Assembly (NCBI GenBank): GCA_938034875.1
Contig: CALHND010000017.1
Span: 75,906-139,905 of the forward strand
Direction of reading: 5' to 3'
DNA length: 64,000 nt
Source of the DNA: an uncultured Clostridia bacterium
Lineage (GTDB): Bacteria; Bacillota; Clostridia; Oscillospirales; Acutalibacteraceae
Shown here: positions 15,568-23,308 of the stretch, piece by piece
How the letters are laid out: the number at the start of each line of letters is the position of its first letter
How positions within the stretch are numbered: the stretch's first letter is position 1
Made by a program: the position numbers and the translations under genes
Notes under the pieces: generated by a model
Told to the model about the DNA's origin: nothing
The model's database searches: none
What the model saw: the letters and a program-made list of their open reading frames with translations, nothing else

Positions 15568-17529
15568 TTATTTTCCGGACCGAAGTTGCTCTATGCGGTC
15601 ACGCAGGTATGCAGCGTGTTCAAATTCTAGCAACTTTGCGGCATTTTTCATTTCGCGAGTGAGTCGAGCTATCAGTGCCTCACGCTCTTGGCGAGATAAT
15701 CTCTTGCCTGATTTTTCATCCTTGGGTTTACTTGAAATTTCTATAATGTCTCTGATATCTTTTTTAATAGTAACGGGCTGAATACCGTGTTCAGAATTGT
15801 ATTTCATCTGAATTTCACGGCGACGATTTGTTTCTCTGATTGCGTTTTCCATCGAAGGTGTAACGCAGTCGGCATACATAATAACTTCACCCTCGGCATT
15901 TCTTGAAGCGCGTCCTATTGTCTGTATCAGCGATGTTTCGGAACGCAAAAAGCCCTCTTTATCGGCATCGAGTATGCATACGAGGGAAACCTCCGGTATA
16001 TCAAGACCTTCTCGCAATAGATTGATTCCGATAAGAACATCAAATTCGCCCATACGCAGGTCGCGTATGATTTCCATACGCTCCATTGTATCAATGTCGT
16101 GGTGCATATATCGCACCTTAATTCCGGTTTGTTCTATAAAATCGGTTAAATCCTCGGCCATTTTCTTTGTCAGTGTAGTAACCAATACTCGTTCACCACG
16201 ACTGAGGCGAATATTTATTTCGCTGATAAGGTCGTCAATCTGACCGTCGGTAGGTCTGACAGAAATAATCGGATCAACCAGACCTGTCGGTCGAATAACC
16301 TGCTCAACTATTGTTTCAGTGTGTTCTCTTTCAAAAACGCCCGGTGTGGCTGAAACATAAACGGTTTGATTAATGTGCGAATAAAATTCATCAAAATTAA
16401 GCGGTCGGTTGTCATATGAAGAGGGTAGACGAAAGCCGTATTCAACAAGATTTTCTTTTCTGGCTCTGTCGCCGCCGAACATACCGCGTACCTGCGGCAG
16501 AGTGACATGGGATTCGTCAACAAAAAGCAGATAATCGTCAGGAAAGTAGTCGAGCAAAGTAAATGGAGTGCATCCGGCAGGCCGTCCTGAAAGCACACGG
16601 GAATAGTTTTCTATTCCTTTGCACATACCTATTTCACGCAGCATTTCTATGTCATATTCTGTGCGCTGCTTAATCCTCTGAGCTTCAATCAGTTTTTGGT
16701 TCTTTTTAAACCAATCGGTGCGTTCTATCATTTCATCATAAATGTTTTGCAGCGCAACAGCCATTTTGTCCGCTGGGACAATGTAGTGCGATGCGGGGTA
16801 GACGGCTGCGTGCGATAGTACGCATCTTATTTCGCCTGTCAATGCAACAAATTCGCTGACACGCTCAATTTCATCTCCAAAAAATTCAACACGAAGTGCA
16901 AATTCTGAATTGTAAGCCGGAAATATTTCAACAACATCACCGCGAACGCGGAATGTGTTTCTAACAAAGTTAATGTCGTTGCGGTCATACTGCAAATCGA
17001 CCAATCGGCGAAGAAGCTTGTCCCGTGATATTTCAAGACCGGGACGAAGTGAAATAATCATATTACGGTAGTCAATCGGGTTACCTAGCGAGTAGATACA
17101 TGAAACGCTGGCTACTATAATTACATCGCGGCGTTCGGATAGGGAAGCTGTTGCCGAGTGGCGAAGCTTATCGATTTCATCGTTTATAGCTGAATCTTTT
17201 TCGATGTATGTGTCTGTTCCCGGAAGATACGCTTCAGGCTGATAATAGTCGTAGTAGGATACAAAATATTCTACCGCATTTTCGGGAAAGAATTCTCTGA
17301 ATTCACTACAAAGCTGTGCGGCAAGGGTCTTATTATGGGCGAGAACAAGTGTAGGACGGTTTACTTTTTCAATAATATTAGCCATTGTGAACGTTTTTCC
17401 GGAGCCGGTAACACCAAGCAAAACTTGCTCTTTTAACCCGTTATTAATTCCTTCTACAAGTTTTTCAATAGCTTGCGGCTGATCGCCTGTCGGTTTGTAT
17501 TGCGAATGCAATTTGAACTTGTCCGCCAT
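15568..17529 (-). CDS. uvrB: Excinuclease ABC subunit B
   Basis: 653 residues. Walker A GVTGSGKTFT is near residue 40. The beta-hairpin region has YYDYYQPEAYLPGTDTYIEK. Helicase motifs DESHVTLPQ and GLDIPEVSLVCILDADKEGF are present, and the C-terminal UVR domain (LTREMKNAAKLLEFEHAA) binds UvrC. UvrB verifies damage after UvrA and recruits UvrC. It is first in the cluster uvrB-uvrA-DUF5685-dnaJ-like-membrane-glnN; spacings of 1-31 bases or overlaps suggest one transcript. Start ATG 17529 has AAGGAG upstream. uvrC is not in the window. Confidence 0.98.
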   Translation of the reverse strand: MADKFKLHSQYKPTGDQPQAIEKLVEGINNGLKEQVLLGVTGSGKTFTMANIIEKVNRPTLVLAHNKTLAAQLCSEFREFFPENAVEYFVSYYDYYQPEAYLPGTDTYIEKDSAINDEIDKLRHSATASLSERRDVIIVASVSCIYSLGNPIDYRNMIISLRPGLEISRDKLLRRLVDLQYDRNDINFVRNTFRVRGDVVEIFPAYNSEFALRVEFFGDEIERVSEFVALTGEIRCVLSHAAVYPASHYIVPADKMAVALQNIYDEMIERTDWFKKNQKLIEAQRIKQRTEYDIEMLREIGMCKGIENYSRVLSGRPAGCTPFTLLDYFPDDYLLFVDESHVTLPQVRGMFGGDRARKENLVEYGFRLPSSYDNRPLNFDEFYSHINQTVYVSATPGVFEREHTETIVEQVIRPTGLVDPIISVRPTDGQIDDLISEINIRLSRGERVLVTTLTKKMAEDLTDFIEQTGIKVRYMHHDIDTMERMEIIRDLRMGEFDVLIGINLLREGLDIPEVSLVCILDADKEGFLRSETSLIQTIGRASRNAEGEVIMYADCVTPSMENAIRETNRRREIQMKYNSEHGIQPVTIKKDIRDIIEISSKPKDEKSGKRLSRQEREALIARLTREMKNAAKLLEFEHAAYLRDRIEQLRSGK

Positions 17530-17715
17530 GTTCTCACTCCTTACTTTTTCAATTATTTTCTGCTATTTTAATAATATAAATTCACCTGAAATTAGCCTTA
17601 AAACTTGGCGAATAGTATATTAAACGAATTTTGGTCACAAATTTTTCAAAATAGTAAAAGTATTACTATCAGCCAAAATGCAAAATGTTCTGTTAAATTG
17701 TAGTTTGTTTTACGC

Positions 17716-18387
17716 TTACCAAACTAATGGTATTAAACGATATTTAACTTTTTGCTTATACTCACGATAACCATCAAGTTCTTTTTCCAGAAATTCTTCT
17801 TCGCCTTTGATTCTTTTGGTAATGATAAAGGGATATACAAGAAAAACCAAAAATGAATATATTGAACCCAGCACAATTGGCATAGACAAAAACAAAAGTA
17901 ATGTGACACTATACATTGGGTGTCTAACAATACCGTACAAACCTGTATCGATAACTTTTTGATTTTCTTGAACTTCAATAGTACGACTAAGGTATGTATT
18001 CTCTCTGAGCACCTCGGCATAAAGAATATATGCCACAAGAAAAACTATTACGGCACCGATTACAACACCTTTTGGTAGTGTAAACCAATCAAGACGGAAA
18101 TCTAATCCTGCAACGATGAAACCTGCTAAGAACATAAGACCACTCAGTTTTACAACAAGACCTTGTTCTTTTTGCTCTTCTCTGGAATTAAGTCGCTTTT
18201 TTAATAATTTAGGTTTTTTGAACATAATTACAATTCCTGCAAAAAACATTGGTACAAATAAAAGCCCCATAAATAACCAACCGTTAAAAAACGAAAAAGT
18301 ACCCGCAGGCAAAAATATAAGTAACCCAACACAAAAAACGCCTAATAAAAATTTAGTTATTGCTTGAATGAATAGTTTTATTGTCAT
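17716..18387 (-). CDS. Isoprenylcysteine carboxylmethyltransferase-family membrane protein
   Basis: 223 residues with about five membrane helices. The C-terminal signature of the ICMT/PEMT family is present: LRENTYLSRTIEVQENQKVI, DTGLYGIVRHPMY (the RHPxY S-adenosylmethionine-binding motif), and EEEFLEKELDGYREYKQKV. Bacterial members are probably membrane methyltransferases of unknown substrate. The ATG has GGTGG upstream. Its first 35 bases overlap the RluA-family gene, so the pair is an operon. The family call is firm, the substrate is unknown. Confidence 0.85.
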   Translation of the reverse strand: MTIKLFIQAITKFLLGVFCVGLLIFLPAGTFSFFNGWLFMGLLFVPMFFAGIVIMFKKPKLLKKRLNSREEQKEQGLVVKLSGLMFLAGFIVAGLDFRLDWFTLPKGVVIGAVIVFLVAYILYAEVLRENTYLSRTIEVQENQKVIDTGLYGIVRHPMYSVTLLLFLSMPIVLGSIYSFLVFLVYPFIITKRIKGEEEFLEKELDGYREYKQKVKYRLIPLVW

Positions 18388-19093
18388 AGCAATTTTCCAC
18401 CAAATCCCGTTTTACTGTTCGTTCTTTTTCAAGTTCTATTAGCTCTTTTTTGAAAAGCCAAAACTTGCTGCTCGGTGGTGGAAGTTCAAAACCCTCAACC
18501 GGCTTTTTTGTAATAGGATGTAAAAATGAAAGTCGGTATGAAAAAAGCGCAATCGGGGTTTTACCGTTATCTTTCGTGTCTTGAGTTCCGTATTTTGTGT
18601 CACCTACAATTGGGAAACCGCGTGAAGCAAACTGAACACGAATTTGATGTGTTCTGCCTGTATACAGCTTTATTTTAACCAAAGATAAGCCGTTTTTTTG
18701 ACCGAGAACAGTATAATCAAGTTTTGCATATTTTGCATCATTGTTATCTTTTTTTGATACAAACACCTTGCATTTATTCTTATCTTTTATTAAATAATCC
18801 TCCATTGTTCCTTTCGCTGCAGGATTACCTTCAACCACTGCAAGATACTCTTTCTCAAAACTGTGAGAAGCCATCATTTTTGCAAGCACTTCGGTTGCCT
18901 TTCGGCTTTTAGAATAGACCATTACTCCGCCAACGTTTCGGTCTAACCTATGAATTACATCTATCTTATATACTCGGGTTTCTTTTTGTAACATTTCGAC
19001 CATGTTTTTTTCGCGTGAAAAGGGCTCTGATAATACTCCTACGGGTTTAACGCATAAAACTAAAAACTTATCGTTATATAATAATTTTATCAA
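18353..19093 (-). CDS. RluA-family RNA pseudouridine synthase
   Basis: 246 residues from TTG 19093 (AGGTGATC 4-7 bases upstream). The catalytic motif HRLDRNVGGVMVYSKS contains the conserved Asp; GRTHQIRVQFASRGFPIVGD is the second family signature. No S4 domain is present, so it belongs with the short RluA types. It isomerises uridine to pseudouridine in rRNA or tRNA; the target cannot be read from sequence. Unusually it carries a basic tail that overlaps the start of the downstream membrane methyltransferase gene. Confidence 0.9.
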   Translation of the reverse strand: MIKLLYNDKFLVLCVKPVGVLSEPFSREKNMVEMLQKETRVYKIDVIHRLDRNVGGVMVYSKSRKATEVLAKMMASHSFEKEYLAVVEGNPAAKGTMEDYLIKDKNKCKVFVSKKDNNDAKYAKLDYTVLGQKNGLSLVKIKLYTGRTHQIRVQFASRGFPIVGDTKYGTQDTKDNGKTPIALFSYRLSFLHPITKKPVEGFELPPPSSKFWLFKKELIELEKERTVKRDLVENCYDNKTIHSSNN

Positions 19094-19254
19094 CTCTGAT
19101 CACCTTTTCATTGCGTTGTTAAAACAAGCATTTCTTTATTAATAAAATGCCGGTAATTATAAATACCTTACAAGTAAATATACAATGTTATTGTATCATA
19201 AGTATGTGAAAAAATAAAGAAATAATAAATTATATTATGATTTCCTAATAAGCA

Positions 19255-19292
19255 CAAAAATTCGGATGCCACATTTTGTGACATCCGAGAAT
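19255..19292 (-). terminator. Terminator after pit operon
   Basis: tcggatg..cac / gtg..catccga stem, followed on the minus strand by a run rich in T; 17 bases beyond the DUF47 stop. Confidence 0.7.
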
Positions 19293-19308
19293 TTTTGATT
19301 TATTATAA

Positions 19309-19932
19309 TTAGCTGTTTTTCATAACAACGGTTTCGACAACATTTGCAATATGCTCGCCGACATCAGCGCATTTTTCTAAATACATATATATTTCACGCC
19401 AAGCCATAATGTCGAGCACATCACTACCCGATGTGTGCAAATCGTACATACAGGAAATAAACAGCTTGTCCGCCTCTTCCTCTAATGAATTGATTTCGAT
19501 AATATGCTCATGCAGTTTCTTTGAGTGTTTAAAGTCGGCAAATTCTTTAAGAAGTACCTCGACCTCTTCGCAGCAACGAATAACGACAGTTGCAAATTTC
19601 AAAGCGTCAGGGCGAATTGATTTGATTTGGTTGTAGTATATGCGGATAAGAACATCCTCGATCTTATCGGTCATTTCGTCGATATTGTGACTCATGGACA
19701 AAATATCTTCACGGTCTATAGGGGTAATGAAAGCCTTTACAAGTGTGTCGAGAAGCTCGTGCTTTTTTACATCGGCAGCATGCTCGATTTGGTGCATTTC
19801 GTCAAGGCTCTCGCGCAAGGTTTCGGAATTGAAATCGTGCATTATTTTTTCTAATAATTTTGCTGCTCTGCAAGCGTATTCTGTACATTCAATAAAATTT
19901 TGAAAATAAAAAGACTCGTGTTTTTTTGACAT
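19309..19932 (-). CDS. DUF47 (PhoU-like) phosphate-transport accessory protein
   Basis: 207 residues, all-helical, with the PhoU-like repeats EIEHAADVKKHELLD, PIDREDILSMSHNIDEMTDKIEDV and NSLEEEADKLF. Acidic E/D-xxxD clusters are thought to bind metal. DUF47 proteins are almost always encoded beside Pit transporters, as here (27 bases downstream of pit), and probably regulate Pit activity. Start ATG 19932 has AGGAG upstream. Cytosolic. Confidence 0.88.
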   Translation of the reverse strand: MSKKHESFYFQNFIECTEYACRAAKLLEKIMHDFNSETLRESLDEMHQIEHAADVKKHELLDTLVKAFITPIDREDILSMSHNIDEMTDKIEDVLIRIYYNQIKSIRPDALKFATVVIRCCEEVEVLLKEFADFKHSKKLHEHIIEINSLEEEADKLFISCMYDLHTSGSDVLDIMAWREIYMYLEKCADVGEHIANVVETVVMKNS

Positions 19933-19959
19933 TTGTTTATCTCCTATTCAATCACTTAC

Positions 19960-21012
19960 TTAAAATATGTTAATAAACAGCTTTGCCATAACAAAACTGA
20001 TGAGACCGCAGCCGGGGAAGGTAAATAACCATGTAAGCATCATGTCTTTAACAACGCCGAAGTTAATGGCTGAAATGCGGCGCACAGCTCCAACACCCAT
20101 GATTGCTGTCGTTTTGGTATGCGTAGTTGATACCGGGATACCGAAAAGGCTTGACAATAGCAGACAAAATGCTGCTGCAAGGTCAGCGGAAAAGCCCTGA
20201 TATTTTTCAAGCTTTACCATGTCCATTCCGACTGATTTGATGATCTTTTCTCCTCCGACACTTGTTCCCACAGCCATAACAACACTGCACAGCAGCATAA
20301 GCCAAACCGGAATGGGCATGCCGCTTACGTTATCTTGTCCGTTTGAAAAGGCTACACCTAAAAACAGAACGCCGATAAACTTTTGACCGTCTTGTGCGCC
20401 GTGCATGAAGCTCATGGCAGCGGCACCGAAAATCTGTGCACCATTAAAAACTGTATTAGTTTTTCTTCGGTCGGCTTTATAACAAAACATACGAACCAAG
20501 CGGCAAGTTACCCAACCTGCGATAAATCCGAGTCCCAAGCTGAGAACAAGACCGTACAAAACCTTTACCCATTCATTGAGATTAATGCCGCCAATGCCAT
20601 TATGTATTGCAATAGCAGCACCGGAAAGACCGGCAATAAGGCTGTGACTTTCGCTTGTGGGTATTCCGAAATAAGATGCTCCAACACTGTAAACAACAAT
20701 GGAAAACAATGCAGCGCATAATGCGATCATAGCCTCTTTTGTGTTTCCTCCAAAATCGACCATGTTGGTAATAGTGCTGGCGACTGAACTGTTAATGCTT
20801 GTCATAACAAATACGCCGAGGAAATTAAACAGTGCACTCATGAGAATGGCAGCGCGGACGCTAAGGCAACGAGTGGTAATGCAGGTTGCGATTGCGTTAG
20901 GAGCGTCCGTCCAGCCGTTTACAAAAATGACTCCGAGCGTTAGTAAAACTGTGACTAGCAGAGTCGGATTTGATAACATACTTTCTAAAAGCTCCAAAAA
21001 AGATACTTCCAT
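19960..21012 (-). CDS. pit: Low-affinity inorganic phosphate transporter (Pit family)
   Basis: 350 residues from ATG 21012 (TTTGGAGA upstream); the 39 extra codons of the longer frame lack a start signal. Two PHO-4 signatures are visible: FVNGWTDAPNAIATCITTR in the N-terminal half and FGIPVSTTHTKTTAIMGVG in the C-terminal half, plus GVFFGIPTSESHSL-like GIPTSESHSLIAGLSGAAIA. About ten membrane helices. Imports phosphate (or metal-phosphate) with cation symport. Operon with the DUF47 partner. Confidence 0.92.
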   Translation of the reverse strand: MEVSFLELLESMLSNPTLLVTVLLTLGVIFVNGWTDAPNAIATCITTRCLSVRAAILMSALFNFLGVFVMTSINSSVASTITNMVDFGGNTKEAMIALCAALFSIVVYSVGASYFGIPTSESHSLIAGLSGAAIAIHNGIGGINLNEWVKVLYGLVLSLGLGFIAGWVTCRLVRMFCYKADRRKTNTVFNGAQIFGAAAMSFMHGAQDGQKFIGVLFLGVAFSNGQDNVSGMPIPVWLMLLCSVVMAVGTSVGGEKIIKSVGMDMVKLEKYQGFSADLAAAFCLLLSSLFGIPVSTTHTKTTAIMGVGAVRRISAINFGVVKDMMLTWLFTFPGCGLISFVMAKLFINIF

Positions 21013-21216
21013 ATAAATTCTCCAAATAAATAATTTTTTCCACAAAATAAATATATACAGTAACAATACTTCCATTTTACGGCACACATATACACATTTT
21101 ATTTTTACATATGACAGTCTAATTGTCAATATTTTTTTTTGTGAATCCTGATTTACTGTAAGAATAGTATAAAATCCATTTTAATGTTAAACATATCTGA
21201 TAAAAGGAGTGGTAAA

Positions 21217-21525
21217 ATGGCTGCAATAGAAGTAAATGAAGAAAATTTTGATAAGGTAGTGCTGGGCAGCGATGTTCCGGTTATGGTTGATTTTTTTGCT
21301 AAATGGTGTGCACCTTGTAAGGCGCTGTCTCCTATTATTGAGGAAATTGCCGACCAAAACGATGGTGGATACAAAGTTTGCAAAATTGATATTGACGAAA
21401 GCCGCAAGCTTGCAGAAAAATACGGTGTAATGAGTATACCGACAATAATGATTTTTAAAGACGGAGAAATAAAGTCCACTCGCTCAGGATTGCAGAAAAA
21501 AGAAGACCTGATGCAAATGCTTTAA
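21217..21525 (+). CDS. Thioredoxin
   Basis: 102 residues from ATG 21217 (AAAGGAG 8 bases upstream). The active site is WCAPCK with Cys31 and Cys34; Ala replaces the more usual Gly. The cis-proline region SIPTIMIFKDGE is present. It reduces cytosolic protein disulfides with thioredoxin reductase, which is not in this window. It stands alone on the plus strand between minus-strand pit and tcdA. trxA would be the usual name, but paralogs are common so none is assigned. Confidence 0.93.
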   Translation: MAAIEVNEENFDKVVLGSDVPVMVDFFAKWCAPCKALSPIIEEIADQNDGGYKVCKIDIDESRKLAEKYGVMSIPTIMIFKDGEIKSTRSGLQKKEDLMQML

Positions 21526-21535
21526 ATATTTATAT

Positions 21536-21577
21536 AAAAAACGGCTTATTGATTTTATAACCAATAAGCCGTTTTAT
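21536..21577. terminator. Shared terminator of thioredoxin and tcdA
   Basis: aaaacggcttatt / aataagccgtttt, 13-base stem with A and T runs on both sides, located between convergent genes. Confidence 0.8.
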
Positions 21578-21578
21578 G

Positions 21579-22301
21579 CTAATTAATAATATTACATATA
21601 TCCTTAATAACCTCGCCTGCAATTATCATTCCGGCGACTCCAGGAACAAATGCTACACTGCCCGGAATTGTTCTCTTTCCCTCTGGCAATTGCTCACCGT
21701 TACTAGTAGGTGTAATTGCAAGCTCCTTTGAGTAGACAACCTTTAAATGATTAATACCACGCAGCCCCAGTTCTCTTCTCATTACGCGGGCAAGGGGACA
21801 AACACTTGTTTTTGATATATCTGAAACCTCAAACATGGTTGGATCAAGTTTATTACCGGCTCCCATACAACTGATTATGCGAATGTTTTTTTCTTTTGCA
21901 AGCATAATTAATGTAATCTTCGATTTTACGCTGTCTATTGCATCTACAATATAATCAAATTTTGAAAAATCAATTTTATCAGCGCTGTTTTCATCAAAAA
22001 ACATTGGAAAAGTGCAAACATGAGCATTGGGGTTTATTTCAGCAATACGAGCCTTTGCGACATCGACCTTTAACATACCGACTGTTTTCGTTGAAGCGAT
22101 AAGCTGGCGATTAATATTGCTGGCACTAACCACATCGGCGTCAATCAGCGTTAAATGCCCAACACCACTGCGGGCAAGGGACTCGACAGCGTATGAGCCA
22201 ACTCCACCAACACCAAACACTGCTACGTGACTGTTTTTGAGTTTATCCATGTTATCGGTACCGAGCAGCATTTCTGTTCGTGTAAATTTGTTATCGGTCA
22301 T
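21579..22301 (-). CDS. tcdA: tRNA threonylcarbamoyladenosine dehydratase
   Basis: 240 residues of the ThiF/HesA/E1-like family. The N-terminus has the nucleotide-binding loop VAVFGVGGVGSYAVESLARSG, then DADVVSASNINRQ (the DxDxVxxSNLNRQ motif) and DAIDSVKSKITL. CMGAGNKLDP and the ending VPGVAGMIIAGEVI match TcdA and not ThiF or MoeB; no CxxC zinc pair is obvious. TcdA converts t6A37 to its cyclic form, ct6A, using ATP. The partner sulfurtransferases csdAE are not nearby. Start ATG 22301 has GGTGG upstream. Confidence 0.88.
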   Translation of the reverse strand: MTDNKFTRTEMLLGTDNMDKLKNSHVAVFGVGGVGSYAVESLARSGVGHLTLIDADVVSASNINRQLIASTKTVGMLKVDVAKARIAEINPNAHVCTFPMFFDENSADKIDFSKFDYIVDAIDSVKSKITLIMLAKEKNIRIISCMGAGNKLDPTMFEVSDISKTSVCPLARVMRRELGLRGINHLKVVYSKELAITPTSNGEQLPEGKRTIPGSVAFVPGVAGMIIAGEVIKDICNIIN

Positions 22302-22391
22302 TACCGCACCACCTTTAATAACTATTTTACATCACCGTGTCGGCAGTGTCAATTATTCATAAATCATTAGTTCGTTTTTACATATAGAATA

Positions 22392-23186
22392 TTATTCTGC
22401 AAATTTTTTTCCGAAATACAAAGAGCAACGGGCTCCAATAATTGCAAAAATAATCGCCACCACCAGTTCACCGTTAAAAGCGGTTACTTCCGGTACAATT
22501 GCCGCCGCTGAACCACCCAGCAATCCGAAAAACACAAATGATGCGGCGCCGTAATACCTGCTAAACAGCCACTCGACCAGTTTCAGTAATATTATAATGG
22601 TTATAATTGCACTTATGGCGGCTGGAATGATTATGTAAAGATTAAATTCAGTAAATCCCTCTAACATTGGTTTGTATAACCCCAAAGCCATAAGTAACGC
22701 TGAATCGCTTACACCCGGTATGATTGTACCGACACCTATTACCAAACCCATTAATGAAGTAGTGTAGATATTAATAGGCATTTCTCCGTTTGTCTGAATA
22801 GCGTTAAAACCAAATAATGAAAGTATCATTGTGCAGATAAATAACATAGGGTAATAATTTTTAAAGCCCTGCTGACAAGCGGCGTTGTAAACCTGCGGAA
22901 ATGTACCTAACATCAGTCCCGCAAACATCATGCGCATGATAAATTGGTATCTGTCAAATAAAAAATTAAGACCAAGCGCAAAAACAGCAATTCCGCATAT
23001 AGCTCCGATCGCCAGCGGCAAAATAAACCCGATTTCATTTTTTATTTTTGTTTTAAAGTGAACTACACAGTTTATCATGCGCTCATATATACCGAATGCA
23101 ATTGCTAATGAACCACCGCTTACTCCCGGCGCAATACAAGCAATGCCTATAATGAAGCCGATAAGCAAAAATTTAAAATCAAACAA
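22392..23186 (-). CDS. DUF368 membrane protein
   Basis: 264 residues. The start is most likely TTG at 23186, since GAGGTGG lies 6 bases ahead of it; the longer GTG at 23195 falls inside that site. About eight hydrophobic helices and two duplicated PGVS motifs, CIAPGVSGGSLAIAFGIYE and IIPGVSDSALLMALGLYK, are the hallmark of DUF368. Members have been proposed as undecaprenyl-phosphate or other polyprenyl-phosphate translocases, so an envelope lipid-carrier role is plausible but not shown here. Divergent from the GH3 gene with a 122-base gap. Confidence 0.85.
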   Translation of the reverse strand: MFDFKFLLIGFIIGIACIAPGVSGGSLAIAFGIYERMINCVVHFKTKIKNEIGFILPLAIGAICGIAVFALGLNFLFDRYQFIMRMMFAGLMLGTFPQVYNAACQQGFKNYYPMLFICTMILSLFGFNAIQTNGEMPINIYTTSLMGLVIGVGTIIPGVSDSALLMALGLYKPMLEGFTEFNLYIIIPAAISAIITIIILLKLVEWLFSRYYGAASFVFFGLLGGSAAAIVPEVTAFNGELVVAIIFAIIGARCSLYFGKKFAE

Positions 23187-23245
23187 AAATACCACCTCAA
23201 ATTATTATAGAATGGTATAATGGTTTATATTCTTATAAAAAACAG

Positions 23246-23274
23246 TTGAAAATAATTAATATTTTTGATAAGAT
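23246..23274 (+). promoter_or_regulatory. Promoter of GH3 gene
   Basis: TTGAAA (23246-23251) and TAAGAT (23269-23274), 17-base spacer, 35 bases ahead of the start codon. Confidence 0.6.
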
Positions 23275-23308
23275 GGTTTCATATTATAACCAATAGGCGG
23301 TATTAAGG